Source: Heloderma charlesbogerti (Eukaryota; Chordata; Lepidosauria; Squamata; Helodermatidae). From it: a stretch of DNA of 64,000 nucleotides. Below the pieces are notes generated by a model. That model did not search any database and was not told the DNA's origin. It was given only the letters and a program-made list of their open reading frames with translations. Below, in pieces: positions 11,762 to 21,795 of this stretch (positions within the stretch are counted from its first letter, which is position 1; each line of letters starts with the position of its first letter). The stretch is from contig JANEZZ010002669.1 of assembly GCA_026122225.1 (NCBI GenBank), positions 472,683 to 536,682 on the forward strand, given 5' to 3'. Made by a program: the position numbers and the translations under genes.

Positions 11762-11940
11762 GGCAACCTGGCCGGACAAGGCCGGACCAAGCGCGGCTCG
11801 CCGAGCGCCTTTCCCTTCCGGCGGGGGCCAAGGTTGCACTTCCGGCACGTCATTGGACGAGTCCACTTTCTCTTAAAGAGATATAGGATCGAAATTGAGA
11901 GCTCCGCGCGCGACTCGCTCGCGCCTACTCCGATGCATAT
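11450..11940. promoter_or_regulatory. THOC3: CpG island promoter of THOC3
   Basis: GC-rich, CpG-dense DNA spans exon 1 and the sequence upstream of the start codon. No TATA box is evident. A vertebrate CpG-island promoter firing on the minus strand is inferred. The palindromic element at 11961-12156 lies directly upstream. Confidence 0.6.
11579..11761 (-). CDS. THOC3: THOC3 coding exon 1 (residues 1-61)
   Basis: Starts with MALSPYVQAMQDLF and ends ...DKDRL at donor GTCAGT. It encodes the N-terminus and first WD40 blade (VAWSC, SGSFDKTASVF). It lies in GC-rich, CpG-dense DNA typical of a promoter-proximal exon. The frame upstream of the ATG stays open to a GTG at 11866 but shows no in-frame ATG. 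Confidence 0.9.
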
Positions 11941-11960
11941 GCTCCAGATCAGTAAGGCTG

Positions 11961-12156
11961 GTGGCTCTGATTTCGGCGAGGCTGTGCATCCATTCTGGGT
12001 TCAGTCAGAACCAGCCAGAACTCTAAAGGACCTATCCAAGGTGCTGAACCCATTTGGGCGGGATAGGGTTCAGCACCTTGGATAGCTCCTTTAGAGTTCT
12101 GGCCGGTTCTGACTGAACCCAGAATGGATGCACAGCCTCGCTGAAATCGGAGCCAC
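11961..12156. mobile_element. 196-bp near-perfect palindrome, copy 1
   Basis: Two arms of about 90 bases pair almost perfectly around a 14-base centre, ATTTGGGCGGGATA. Arm landmarks are GTGCATCCATTCTGGGTTCA, TTAGAGTTCTGG and GTGCTGAACCC with their complements. A diverged copy occurs at 23098-23278. The form suggests a hairpin MITE. No clear target duplication was seen. Confidence 0.75.
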
Positions 12157-12200
12157 GAACCTCCGCTGCTCCAGCCGCGGGGCAAGACTTGTGGAAGGCT

Positions 12201-15044
12201 TTGTTGTTGTTCAGTCGTTCAGTCGTGTCCGACTCTTCGTGACCCCATGGACCATAGCACGCCAGGCCTTCCTGTCCTGCGCTCTCTCCCGGAGCGTGCT
12301 CAAGTTCATATTCATTGCATCCGTGATGCTATCTAGCCATCTCATCCTCTGCCGTCCCCTTCTCCTTTTGCCTTCAGTCTTTCCCAGCATCAGGGTCTTT
12401 TCCAGAGAGTTTTCTCTTCGCATTAGGTGGCCAAAATATTGGAGCTTCAGCTTCATTATCTGTCCTTCCAATGAGCAGTCAGGGTTGATTTCCTTTAGGA
12501 TGGACTGATTTGACCTCCTTGCAGTCCAGGGGACTCGTAAGAGTCTTCTCCAGCACCACAGTTCGAAAGCATCAATTCTTCGGCGCTCAGCTTTCCTTAT
12601 AGTCCATCTCTCACAGCCATACATTACTACTGGGAAAACCATAGCTTTGATTAGACAGACCTTTGTCGGCAAGGTGATGTCTCTGCTTCTTACTATGCTG
12701 TCTAGGTTGGCCATAGCTTTCCTCCCGAGGAGCAAGCGTCTTTTAATTTCATGGCTACAGTCACCGTCTGCGGTGATCTTGGAGCCCAAGAAAGTAAAAT
12801 CTGTCACTGCTTCCATTTCTTCCCCTTCTATATGCCAGGAAGTGATGGGGCCAGATGCCATGATCTTAGTTTTTTTAATGTTGAGTTTCAAACCAGCTTT
12901 TGCACTCTCCTCTTTCACCCTCAACAAGAGGCTCTTGAGATCCTCTTCGCTTTCTGCCATTAGGGTGGTATCATCTGCATATCGGAGGTTGTTGATAATT
13001 CTCCCGGCAATCTTAATTCCGACCTCTGATTCATCCAACCCGGCATTTCTCATGATGTACTCTGCATATAAGTTAAATAAGCAGGGTGACAATATGCAGC
13101 CTTGTCGTACTCCTTTCCCAATTTTGAACCAATCGGTTGTTCCATGTCTGGTTCTTACTGTTGCTTCTTGACCCTCGTACAGGTTTCTCAGGAGACAGGT
13201 AAGGTGGTCTGGTACTCCCATCACTTTAAGAATTTGCCACAGTTTGTTGTGATCCACACAATGAAAGGCTTTAGCGTAGTCAATGAAGCAGAAATAGACG
13301 TTTTTCTGGAATTCTCTTGCTTTCTCCATGATGCAGCGAATGTTGGCGATTTGATCTCTAGTTCCTCTGCCTCTTCTAAACCCAGCTTGTACTTCCGGTA
13401 GTTCTCGGTTCGCATACTGCTGAAGCCTAGCTTGTAGGATTTTGAGCATCACCTTGCTGGCATGTGAAATGAGCGCAATTGTGCGGTAGTTTGAACACTC
13501 TTTGGCGTTGCCCTTCTTTGGAATTGGAATGTAAACTGACCTTTTCCAGTCTTGTGGCCACTGTTGAGTGTTCCAGATTTGTTGGCATATTGAATGCAGC
13601 ACTTTAACAGCATCATCTTTTAGGATTTTAAATAGCTCGGCTGGAATACTGTCATCTCCGCTAGCTTTGTTGTTAGTAATGCTTCCTAAGGCCCACTTGA
13701 CTTCACTCTCGAGGATGTCCGGCTCAAGTTCAGTGACCGCACTATCATGGCTATCAGGGACATTAAGATCTTTCCTGTATAGTTCTTCTGTGTATTCTTG
13801 CCACCTCTTCTTAATCTCATCTGCTTCTGTTAGGTCCCTGCCTTCTTTGTCCTTTATCATGCCCGTCTTTGCACAAAACGTTCCCTTGAGATCTCCAATT
13901 TTCTTGAAGAGATCTCTAGTCTTTCCCATTCTGTTGTTTTCCTCGATTTCTTTGCATTGTTCATTTAAGAAGGCCTTCTTGTCTCTCCTTGCTATTCTCT
14001 GGAACTCTCCATTCAGTTGGGTATATCTTCCCCTTTCTCCCTTGCTTTTCGCTTCCCTTCTTTCCTCAGCTACTTGTAAAGCCTCATCAGACAGCCACTT
14101 GGCTTTCTTGCATTTCTTTTTCTTTGGGATGGATTTCGTTGCTGCCTCCTGAACAATGTTACGGACCTCCGTCCATAGTTCCTCAGGCACTCTGTCTGTC
14201 AGGTCTAATCCCTGAAATCTATTCCTCACCTCCACTGTATATTCATCAGGGATATGATTTAGGTCATACCTGAATGGTTTAGTGGTTTTCCCTACGTTCT
14301 TCAATTTAAGCCGAAATTTTGCAAGCAGCAGCTCATGATCTGAGCCACAGTCAGCTCCAGGTCTTGTTTTTACTGACTGTATGGAGCTTCTCCATCTTTG
14401 GCTGCAAAGTACATAATCAATCTGATTTCGATATTGACCATCTGGTGATGTCCATGTGTAGAGTCGCCTCTTGTCCTGTTGGAAAAGAGTGTTTGCTATG
14501 ATCAGCATGTTCTCTTGGCAAAACTCTATTAGCTTTTGTCCTGCTTCATTTTGTACACCAAGGCCATGCCTGCCTGTTATCCCAGTGATTTCTTGACTTC
14601 CTACTTTAGCATTCCAATCCCCTATGATGAAGAGGACATCTTTTTTTGGTGTTAGTTCTAGAAGGTGTTGTAGGTCTTCATAGAACCGATCAACCTCAGC
14701 TTCTTCGGCCTCAGTGGTTGGGGCATAGACTTGAATTACTGTGATGTTGAATGGTTTGCCTTGGATTCGTACTGAGAACATTCTATCATTTTTAAGATTG
14801 TACCCCAATACTGCTTTTCCCACCCTTTTGTTGACTATGAGTGCTACTCCATTTCTTCTAAGGGATTCTTGCCCACAATAGTAGATATGATGGTCACCTG
14901 AATTAAATTCGTCCATGCCTGTCCATTTTAGTTCGCTGATTCCCAAGATGTCTATGTTCAATCTTGCCATCTCATGTTTGACCACTTCCAGCTTACCTTG
15001 ATTCATTGATCTGACATTCCAGGTTCCTAAACAATATTGTTCTT
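12201..15044 (-). mobile_element. BovB (RTE-clade) LINE, 5'-truncated, open frame
   Basis: The 3' end on the minus strand has the BovB signature GTCCGACTC/GACCCCATGG block and an ACAACAACAA tail. The element runs from that tail to about 15044, where similarity to the fuller copy at 59927-63057 stops inside the first part of the endonuclease. It therefore lacks the first 110 or so codons. The remaining frame is uninterrupted. Confidence 0.9.
12211..15006 (-). CDS. BovB endonuclease-reverse transcriptase ORF, 931 codons, uninterrupted
   Basis: The frame encodes an APE-type endonuclease followed by reverse transcriptase. Endonuclease landmarks are ISELKWTG, FIIGDWNAKVG and a C-terminal GSDHELLLAKF. 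RT landmarks are KASGDDSIPAELFK, SNYRTIALISHASKVM, FCFIDYAKAF, QGCILSPCLFN and the catalytic LRYADDTTLM. The C-terminal region includes YGCERWTI and ELWCWRRLLRVPW. The ATG at 15006 is internal to the original protein, since the frame is open upstream to the truncation. No stops or frameshifts interrupt it, unlike the other BovB copies here. It is a retrotransposon protein, not a host gene, and is unlikely to mobilise itself without its 5' end. Confidence 0.9.
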   Translation of the reverse strand: MNQGKLEVVKHEMARLNIDILGISELKWTGMDEFNSGDHHIYYCGQESLRRNGVALIVNKRVGKAVLGYNLKNDRMFSVRIQGKPFNITVIQVYAPTTEAEEAEVDRFYEDLQHLLELTPKKDVLFIIGDWNAKVGSQEITGITGRHGLGVQNEAGQKLIEFCQENMLIIANTLFQQDKRRLYTWTSPDGQYRNQIDYVLCSQRWRSSIQSVKTRPGADCGSDHELLLAKFRLKLKNVGKTTKPFRYDLNHIPDEYTVEVRNRFQGLDLTDRVPEELWTEVRNIVQEAATKSIPKKKKCKKAKWLSDEALQVAEERREAKSKGERGRYTQLNGEFQRIARRDKKAFLNEQCKEIEENNRMGKTRDLFKKIGDLKGTFCAKTGMIKDKEGRDLTEADEIKKRWQEYTEELYRKDLNVPDSHDSAVTELEPDILESEVKWALGSITNNKASGDDSIPAELFKILKDDAVKVLHSICQQIWNTQQWPQDWKRSVYIPIPKKGNAKECSNYRTIALISHASKVMLKILQARLQQYANRELPEVQAGFRRGRGTRDQIANIRCIMEKAREFQKNVYFCFIDYAKAFHCVDHNKLWQILKVMGVPDHLTCLLRNLYEGQEATVRTRHGTTDWFKIGKGVRQGCILSPCLFNLYAEYIMRNAGLDESEVGIKIAGRIINNLRYADDTTLMAESEEDLKSLLLRVKEESAKAGLKLNIKKTKIMASGPITSWHIEGEEMEAVTDFTFLGSKITADGDCSHEIKRRLLLGRKAMANLDSIVRSRDITLPTKVCLIKAMVFPVVMYGCERWTIRKAERRRIDAFELWCWRRLLRVPWTARRSNQSILKEINPDCSLEGQIMKLKLQYFGHLMRRENSLEKTLMLGKTEGKRRRGRQRMRWLDSITDAMNMNLSTLRERAQDRKAWRAMVHGVTKSRTRLND

Positions 15045-15307
15045 CAATGCATTATTTCGCTGGATTGCTTTGAAATAGTCATGTCCTCTACCCAAAACAT
15101 TTGGCTAACCGGGTGGACCTGCATTTTGCCCCTACCTCTTCTCAATGCAGGCAATGCCCGCTCCACTAGCAAAATTTAAAGCTTCATTTCGCTGCCTTTT
15201 TTACAGTACATGATCCATTCGCATCGCCAGAGACACAGAAAAGAGGGGAACAAATCGAAATCGGATACAGTAAATCATAAAAGGGGCCTCTTGAATCCAA
15301 TCTTTGA
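15045..15307. other. intergenic, nothing recognised
   Basis: Ordinary AT-rich sequence just beyond the truncated 5' end of the BovB. No coding, RNA or repeat feature was identified. Confidence 0.4.
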
Positions 15308-15407
15308 AATCTAACGCAAGTCCTACTGAGAGTAAATAGAAATGAATAACTAACTTAAGTCCCATATATTTCAGTGGGTCTCCTCCAAGTAGGACTTATG
15401 TTGGATT
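15308..15407. repeat. palindromic CCATTGAA-type repeat, copy 2
   Basis: The ends AATCTAACGCAAGTCCTACT and AGTAGGACTTATGTTGGATT are inverted complements. The centre contains AACTTAAGTCCCAT, as in the copy at 1681-1770. Confidence 0.6.
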
Positions 15408-15443
15408 TTACCCTTTAGAGCCTGTCTTTTCTATTTGCATGCT

Positions 15444-15537
15444 TAACAGTGCAATCCTAGACATGTCTTCTCAGAAGCAAGTCCCATTTATCTCAATGGG
15501 ACCTACTCTCAGGTAAATGTGTAGAGGATTGCACCCA
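15444..15537. repeat. CAATGG/GGATTGCACC short repeat
   Basis: Contains ACAGTGCAATCCTAGACATG, CTCAATGGGACCTACTCTCA and GGATTGCACCC, so its outer ends are inverted (GTGCAATCCT pairs with AGGATTGCAC). This makes a MITE more likely than a SINE. Confidence 0.55.
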
Positions 15538-17189
15538 ACGATGGTTAATTAATCAAAAAGTACACCAGCAGAAAGATGTAATTATGTTTATGGATTTTCT
15601 AAAGTGAGTATGGCAATGGTTAATCTGTACTAAATTTTATCTGTGTTGTTTCTTCTCACACAGTTGTAACAGATGCGACACAAAATTGCATCTCAAGGGG
15701 CTCAGCCCAGATAATAAAATGGAAAGGACACTCCAATATGTTTGCTATCAGGATGCCAGCAGTTGGTTATTTCAAGTGTGGCAGTTTATTTCAATTCTGG
15801 CAGTTCAGATGAAAGCAGACTTTTTAAATAATCCTGCAGTAAGTTAAAGCTGTTTAGCATTGCTATTTATATTTGAAACTGTATCAAACACCATATTACA
15901 CAAAACAAGCCATTCCTCCAGCACTGATATTTCCAAACTGCAAGGTTGCTTTCAAATTTTTTCTTGGTGTTCATTAGTTTACAAACCTGACTTAAATACA
16001 AATTGTTACAAAACAAGACACAGCCAATAGCTTGTTACTCCAGGTCAATTTGGGAATAATCGACTTTTTGTGCTTCGTGTTCACCTGTGCTTATGGCAGT
16101 TACTATCTGGTACTGCATGCAAGGAAGTCCATGCTTGATTTCTCTCAATTATTATCTTCCGAATGGAAGAAACACAGTTAAAAGCCCTGTAAGGAATTTA
16201 TTTATTTGCTATATTTCTATCCCACTTTTCAGGCAGTTCTTGTCTTCCAAAGTGGTTCGCAGCAGAGAGAGGAAGGGAGGCTCTGCCATCAGGCTTACAA
16301 ACTAAAAAGACAAGACACACAAGAGAAGGGGAATAGAAGGAAGAGAAAGAGGAAGAGGAGGGAGATCAGTTTGTCAAGGCCAAGCTGCTCTCCCCTTCAT
16401 GGTGTTCTTGCTGGAATAGCAATGGGTATCTATTTGAAAATGAATGGGGCCAGAGCGCTCTTTGCCCTTCCTTCTGCTGTCCCAGGAGGGCAACTGTCAC
16501 TTGGAGCCGTATCTTCTCTTGCTGGTGTTTCTGCTTGAAGAGCAATTGGTGGCTCTTGTTCCTTTGGCTGATGGATGGGGCCAGAGCATCCTTTCCCCTT
16601 CCTTCTGCTATTGAAGGCCAGGGGGAACTGTTGGTTGGGGCCAAGTGTTCTGACAGGGAGGGGTAGGGAGCTCCCTGCAACTGCTCTTTCTCTGGCTGAT
16701 GTATGGGGCCAGGTTGGTCCCCCCCCCCGCCCCCCGCTTCATGTTTTTCTTGGGAAGCAGGGGCTGCAGTCTCTCAGTGATCCTTGGTACCTTGGCTGAT
16801 GACAGAAAGCCAGACTCTGCTTCCCTTCTTCTCTCCAGTCCTGTGGTAAGAAATATAAGGTAAATGGGGAAATCTCCATGTGTTTAACCTTTCTGGGGTT
16901 AATTATTAACTCTTCTGATCATGGATCAGATAAACATAATTATTTCTAAGGGCCATTCCACACATTATGTAATTAGTAGATAAGCCATATGTCCCTTAAA
17001 GTTCTTGAAAGGATCATTTACTTTTTTCTTCTTTGTACTCTGTATACATTGACCAAGGCTGCTAATCACATCTCCCTGAAATATGTTCATGCATTCTTTT
17101 TAAAAAGTGAGTTTACCTTTCAGGGGATACATGAAGCTAGTTTACTAACCCCATAACCTGTGGAAAGGTTTTGTTAAAAGTTGAGAATA
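15538..17189. other. intergenic with LINE/SINE tail and diffuse repeats
   Basis: A LINE or SINE tail (ATTTATTTGCTATATTTCTATC) lies at 16197-16220. From 16370 to 16830 the phrase GATG.ATGGGGCCAG recurs at irregular intervals, suggesting an old tandemly duplicated segment. A C-rich run sits near 16718. No gene was recognised. Confidence 0.4.
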
Positions 17190-17984
17190 AGTACATTAGA
17201 AAAGCTATGCTGGATCAGACAAAGGCCTATTTAGTCTAACATTCTGTTTCCACAGTGATCAAACCAAATGCCCACAGGAAGCCCACAAGCAGGATATCAA
17301 CACAATAAACACAATAGTATTCTCCCACTTGTTTTCCCCAGAAAATGGTATTGAGATGCATACTGCCTCTGATACTGGAGGTAATATATAGCCACCATGA
17401 TTAATAGTCAGATAGCCTTTTCCTCCATAAATGTGTCCATGTTGGTGGCCATCACTAAAAGCTAATTCCATAGTTCAACTATGTACTGTATAAAGAAGTA
17501 CTTCCTTTTATCTGTCCTGAATCTCCAACCTGCCAGCTTCATGGGGTGACCCTGGTTCTAGTATGATGAATATTATGATGTTCCCCACACACCATGCATC
17601 TTTTCATACACCTCTATCATTGCCACCCACCTTGCCTTTTTTCTAAAATAAAAATCCTGAAATATAACCTTTCCTCATAGGGGGGGTTTCTCCAGCCCCT
17701 TGATCTTTTTGGTGTCACCAGCAAACTTGACCACCTCACTGCTGACTCCAGATAAAACTTACGAACAAACTACAAAACTCTGGTTCCCATACAGATCCCT
17801 GGGGGAACCCACTGTTTACACCCCTTTAATGAGAGAACTGACCATGTATTTATGCTGTCTTCTTCATGGCCTTTAACCAATTACTGATCCATAACAGGAC
17901 CTCTCCTGTTATACCATCACTGCTATGTTTGCTTAGGAGTCTTTGGTGAAGAACTTTTTCAAAAGCAATGGCACAGCAGATTTT
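17190..17984 (-). mobile_element. old CR1-type LINE, 3' part
   Basis: On the minus strand, degenerate frames recall the CR1 RT C-terminus (EERLYFRIFILEKRQGGW resembles the young CR1 [19 protein letters not shown]), and the 3' UTR contains ATGCTGGATCAGAC in complement. Many stops are present. With the pieces at 18540-19170 and 19260-20130 it forms one broken LINE in reverse orientation. Confidence 0.6.
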
Positions 17985-18235
17985 TTTTAAAAAGCTGTAA
18001 AAGTCAAAACAAGACAAAAAAGACCTGGTTCTTGTTGCATTTTGAGCATGTCCCTTTATCAAGGGAAATCCTTATTTCATCCACAGCTTTTCAAATAATG
18101 CTTCATTCTAAGTTCTAATTCTAGTTCTAATTCTAGTTCTAATAAGGATTGCCCTTGATAAAGAGACATGTTCAAAATGCACTAGGAACCATAAATATTG
18201 GTGCAGCTGTCTTTTTTGTCTTGTCTCACTTTTTC
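17985..18235. mobile_element. palindromic MITE inserted in old CR1
   Basis: Inverted arms pair AAGACAAAAAAGAC, GCATTTTGAGCATGTCCC and CAAGGGAAATCCTTATT on the left with AATAAGGATTGCCCTTG, GACATGTTCAAAATGC and GTCTTTTTTGTCTTG on the right. A short TTCTAGTTCTAA direct repeat sits in the middle. Confidence 0.6.
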
Positions 18236-18256
18236 AAACATATTTTAAAAGTCTAA

Positions 18257-18377
18257 AGGTGCAATCCTCTGCAGGTTTAGATGGGGGGAAAGTACTACAA
18301 CTCCCAGCATAACTGGCTGGGGCATGTTGGGAGTTGTAGGACACTTACCTGTCTAAATCTGCATACGATTGCACCCC
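18257..18377. mobile_element. palindromic MITE
   Basis: GGTGCAATCCTCTGCAGGTT at the left is the approximate complement of the right end TCTGCATACGATTGCACC. Inner arms CTACAACTCCCAGCA and TGTTGGGAGTTGTAG also pair. Confidence 0.6.
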
Positions 18378-18396
18378 GAGTAAATAATGTCTACCT

Positions 18397-18523
18397 CAGT
18401 GGTGGGCAACTTGTGGCCCTCCAGATGTTTTGGCCTACAACTCCTATCAGGCATTGCCAATGGTGAGGGATGATGGGAGTTGTAGACCAAAACATCTGGA
18501 GGGCCACAAGTTACCCACCCCTG
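18397..18523. mobile_element. hAT-type palindromic MITE (CAGTGGTGGGCAAC ends)
   Basis: The ends CAGTGGTGGGCAACTTGTGG and CCACAAGTTACCCACCCCTG are inverted complements. The interior holds the GATGGGAGTTGTAG / CATCTGGAGGGCC motifs shared by copies at 39083, 40591, 43546, 45342, 53146 and 53535. The CAG..GGGCAAC terminus is typical of hAT elements. Confidence 0.75.
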
Positions 18524-18539
18524 GCTACCAGATCACCCC

Positions 18540-19170
18540 TGTTGACACTCTCAAAGAACTCTAAAAAGTTAGTGAGACAGGACATACCTTTGCAGAAGCC
18601 ATGTTGACTGTTTTTTCAGCAGAACGTGTCTTTCTATATACTCATTTTATTTTTAATAACACTTTGCATCAATTTACCTGGAACAAACAATAAGCTAACC
18701 AGGCTGTACAATTCTGGATTCCTTCTGGATCCCTTTTAAAAAATTGGTGTTACATTGGCAGGCTTCCAGTGCTCTGATACAGAGACTGTTTTTATGGATA
18801 TGTTAACATACTTTTGTTAGAAGATCAGCACTTTCATGTTTGAGTTCTTTAAGAACTCTCTGATGGATACCATTTGTACCCGGTGATTTGTTTATTTTCA
18901 GTTTGTCAGTAAGGTCTAGAATATCATCTCTTGTCACCATTATTTTCTTCTGTTCCTCACACTCCCTTCTTAAAAATGTCAGTTGAAAGCAGGCATGGTA
19001 TCTGCTGGACATCTTCTGCAGGGAAAACAGATGCAAAGAATTCATTCCGCTTCTCTGGAATCTCCTTCTCCTCCTTTAGTACTCCTTTAACTCTGTTGTC
19101 ATCCAGCAGTCAAACCACCTCCCTAGCAGGTTTCCTGCTTCTGATAGATTTAAAGAATTTTTAATTGTTG
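18540..19170 (-). mobile_element. old CR1-type LINE, RT N-terminal part
   Basis: Minus-strand frame 18803-19045 reads DILDLTDKLKINKSPGTNG then IHQRVLKELKHESADLL, matching the start of the CR1 RT domain (compare FKSPGPDELHPRVIKEL in the young copy at 48.5 kb). It is diverged and carries stops. Confidence 0.7.
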
Positions 19171-19259
19171 GTCTCAGTGTCATTTCTCATCAAAATCTGT
19201 TTGTTTTTGCCTCCCTTCTTGTCTGCTTACCAACCTCATTTTTGAAAAGTGTCCTCTTT

Positions 19260-20130
19260 TGAAGTCAAATGTGACTTTGTTGGACTTCCTTGGCAATTTT
19301 CCTCTTGCATTAAGTTTGATAGCACCGTGATCACTGTATCCAATCAGTTTACCCGTATCCCACTGGGATGATTCATCCTAAATCAGATGCTTCCCAGTTC
19401 CTGTCAGCTTTCACCCAAGATTCAGTTTAAAAACTGTTCTGCCACCTATCTGACGTTATGCGCCAGCAGTCCGCTTCCATTCTGGTTCAAGTCCCATTTG
19501 TACAGATCTGGATCATCCAAAAATGTTCCCCAGTGTCTTAACAAATCTAACCCTGTCCTCCCTACACCACATATTGACGCCCTTCAACTTTGTTTTCTAG
19601 CTGGCCCTGCATGTGAACAGATAGCATATCAGAGAAAGCTCCCTTGAAAGTCCTGGCTCTCAACCTCCTACCTAGCAATCTACATTTCCCCTTGCCATTG
19701 GTGCTGACATGCATGACAATTGCTAATTCCATCCCAGCACTATCTACCAGGCTATCTAGATGACATGTGACATGCACGCTCTTTGTACCAGGCAAGCAAA
19801 ACACCATGCAGTTTACATGGCCATCACAAACCCAGCTGCCTCTGTCTCTAATAATCGAATTGGCCAGTACCAGGAGCGCCCCTCCCTCAAGGTATATCAG
19901 CAAGAGAAGATATACGTTCATACTCCCTAGTAATGGGTGCCTTCTACAGGACCATTTCCCTCTTTCTAGGAGTGACAGTCTCCTTCTCCAAGGTCCTCAT
20001 TCTCCATGACAACAGAGGAGCTGTCATTCTGGATAAGGGACGCTACTATCATGTCCCCAAAGGCCTCATCGACCAACCCCTCTGCCTCTCTAAACTTCTC
20101 CAGGTCAGCTACCTTGGCCTCAAAGATTGA
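19260..20130 (-). mobile_element. old CR1-type LINE, ORF1 esterase-like part
   Basis: Minus-strand translation around 19700-19880 gives ALLVLANSIIRDRGSWVCDG, MVFCLPGTKSVHVTC and AIVMHVSTNGKGKCR. These correspond to the SGNH-hydrolase (esterase) region found in ORF1 of several CR1-group elements: a GDS-like block, LPG and H.GTN-like block, here mutated. The catalytic residues are not intact. Confidence 0.6.
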
Positions 20131-20235
20131 ACTCATTCTCTGAGAACCAGGAGCTCAGTGCACCAAGCATACCCCACAACTTCTGTCCAGCAGGCAAAGA
20201 AAAACATTCTGCACATGCTCAGAGGCACTCTCTAT

Positions 20236-20395
20236 TTAAGAACATAAGAAGAGCCGTGCTGCATCAGACCAAGGTCCATGTAGTCCAGCATTCTGTTCAC
20301 ACAGTGACCAACCAGATGCCTATAGAAAACCCACAAGCAAGACATGAGTGCAATAGCACCTTCCCACCCATGTTCCCCTGGTGCTAACATTGGTG
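20236..20395 (-). mobile_element. CR1 3'-end fragment
   Basis: AAGAACATAAGAAGAGCCGT, ACCAGATGCCTATAG and CCCACAAGCAAGACATGAG match the 3' UTR of CR1 as seen at 17190 and 50540. Reverse orientation, truncated. Confidence 0.6.
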
Positions 20396-20399
20396 AAAT

Positions 20400-21140
20400 G
20401 TAAATAAATCCTAGTCTAATTTAGAATGCATGTATATCCTTCAGAAACTTTGCAGGTTTCTTGCCTAGGGGATACCTCTAATGACCTGTGCATTTTCATA
20501 CAAATTTACCCAAAAACTATTGGGGAAGGGGCAAATGGAAGGGAAAGCAAATAACTCCCTCGCCCAAACTGGAGAACCCCCTTCACATGAACTGCTGCAC
20601 CTATCCTTCTGAAACTTTGCTGGTTTCTTACTTAGGGACAACTGTAGGCTGTCTGTAACTTTCAGAACAATGGTCCACAAGGAACATAGGGAGATAAGTA
20701 TGTCCTCTTTTGGAGACCTCACAATGTCAAGGCCACCCTTGCACAAAACCCCTTGTGGCTAGCATTCTGAAATTTGGCAGACATGATCTCCTCTGACAGG
20801 GCAATGAATCCTGAAATTTTTATCCAATTCTTCCAAGGAATTAAAATGTTATTGGCAGCTCCCTTTAAAAGAAAATCAAAATATAAACCCTGCACCCCTT
20901 CTAAGGGGGCTACTATGCCTGCAATTATCATCCAGTTCTGACCAAGAGAAAAAAGTTAGTTTTTTTTCTAATTTCCTGTGTTAGTCAACAGGAAGCATAA
21001 AGACTCGTTTTTCCAAACCTTGACTCAGGTTTGGTGCTGAGCAGAAGTGGTCCGACTACAAATTGGCCAGAGCAGAAGCGGGATGTCTTCCAAAATGCTG
21101 AATTGGAGTCTGCGTTGAAGTGGGGTGGGGGTGGGGTCGG
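20400..21140. repeat. diverged direct repeats of about 170 bp
   Basis: The phrase ATCCTTCAGAAACTTTGCAG at about 20437 returns as ATCCTTCTGAAACTTTGCTG near 20608, and more weakly (ATTCTGAAATTTGGCAG) near 20764. The spacing is about 160-170 bases. It is non-coding and of unknown origin. Confidence 0.4.
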
Positions 21141-21146
21141 TGCACA

Positions 21147-21256
21147 CTTTGTATGTATGTACGTATGTATGTATTTAATTTTTGTGAACCGCCCAGAGAG
21201 CTTCGGCTATTGGGTGGTATAGAAATAAATAAATAAATATGTATGTATGTATGTAA
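21147..21256. repeat. (GTAT)n microsatellite split by LINE tail
   Basis: GTATGTATGTACGTATGTAT lies left of a LINE tail (GAACCGCCCAGAGAGC ... AAATAAATAAAT) and TATGTATGTATGTATG lies right of it. The tail with flanking tetranucleotide repeats suggests either insertion into a microsatellite or slippage from its (AAAT) end. Confidence 0.6.
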
Positions 21257-21259
21257 TCT

Positions 21260-21795
21260 ATACACACACGCAAGCACACTGGATGCACACACCACACACA
21301 CACATATTAGACATGCACTTAGACTCATATATATGGGCCTGTGACCCAGATCTTTTAAGAACCTAGCAATGCCCCTGCTTCCGCCCACCCCTGTCATACT
21401 GTATATTTGATAATAGGATCAGATATGATCTATTAAGAACAATATATCCAAAAGCTGATAATTTAGTCCCTTCCCCATCTCCTGCTCTTGTGACAGCATT
21501 TTGGGGTGGCAGTGCAGGGCCTTTAATAAGGAGTTGTTTAACTGAAGATTCTAGGGCCTGATCCTAACTAGGATCTTTATGCATGGCAAGCTTGTGCCCT
21601 GCTATTGAGCCATGGCTGTTCCTCAGTAAAGGAAAAGCCCCTATTTCATCTTTCTCAGGGGCAGGCCTGCCCACCTCACTCATGACTGAGTGGTTGGCCG
21701 TGAACCAGAGTACACAGCTGGAAGCATGTTGCGTATAGCATGGTGGGACACTCCATGAGCAGGTCTGATGTTATGAAATGAGGTCATTGGGTTAG
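21260..21795. other. intergenic, nothing recognised
   Basis: A short CA-rich stretch (ACACACGCAAGCACAC, 21268-21305) and otherwise unremarkable sequence. No gene was recognised. Confidence 0.35.

Noticed and set aside
12647..14501. Plus-strand frames over the BovB copy
   Set aside because: They are antisense shadows of the 931-codon BovB frame.
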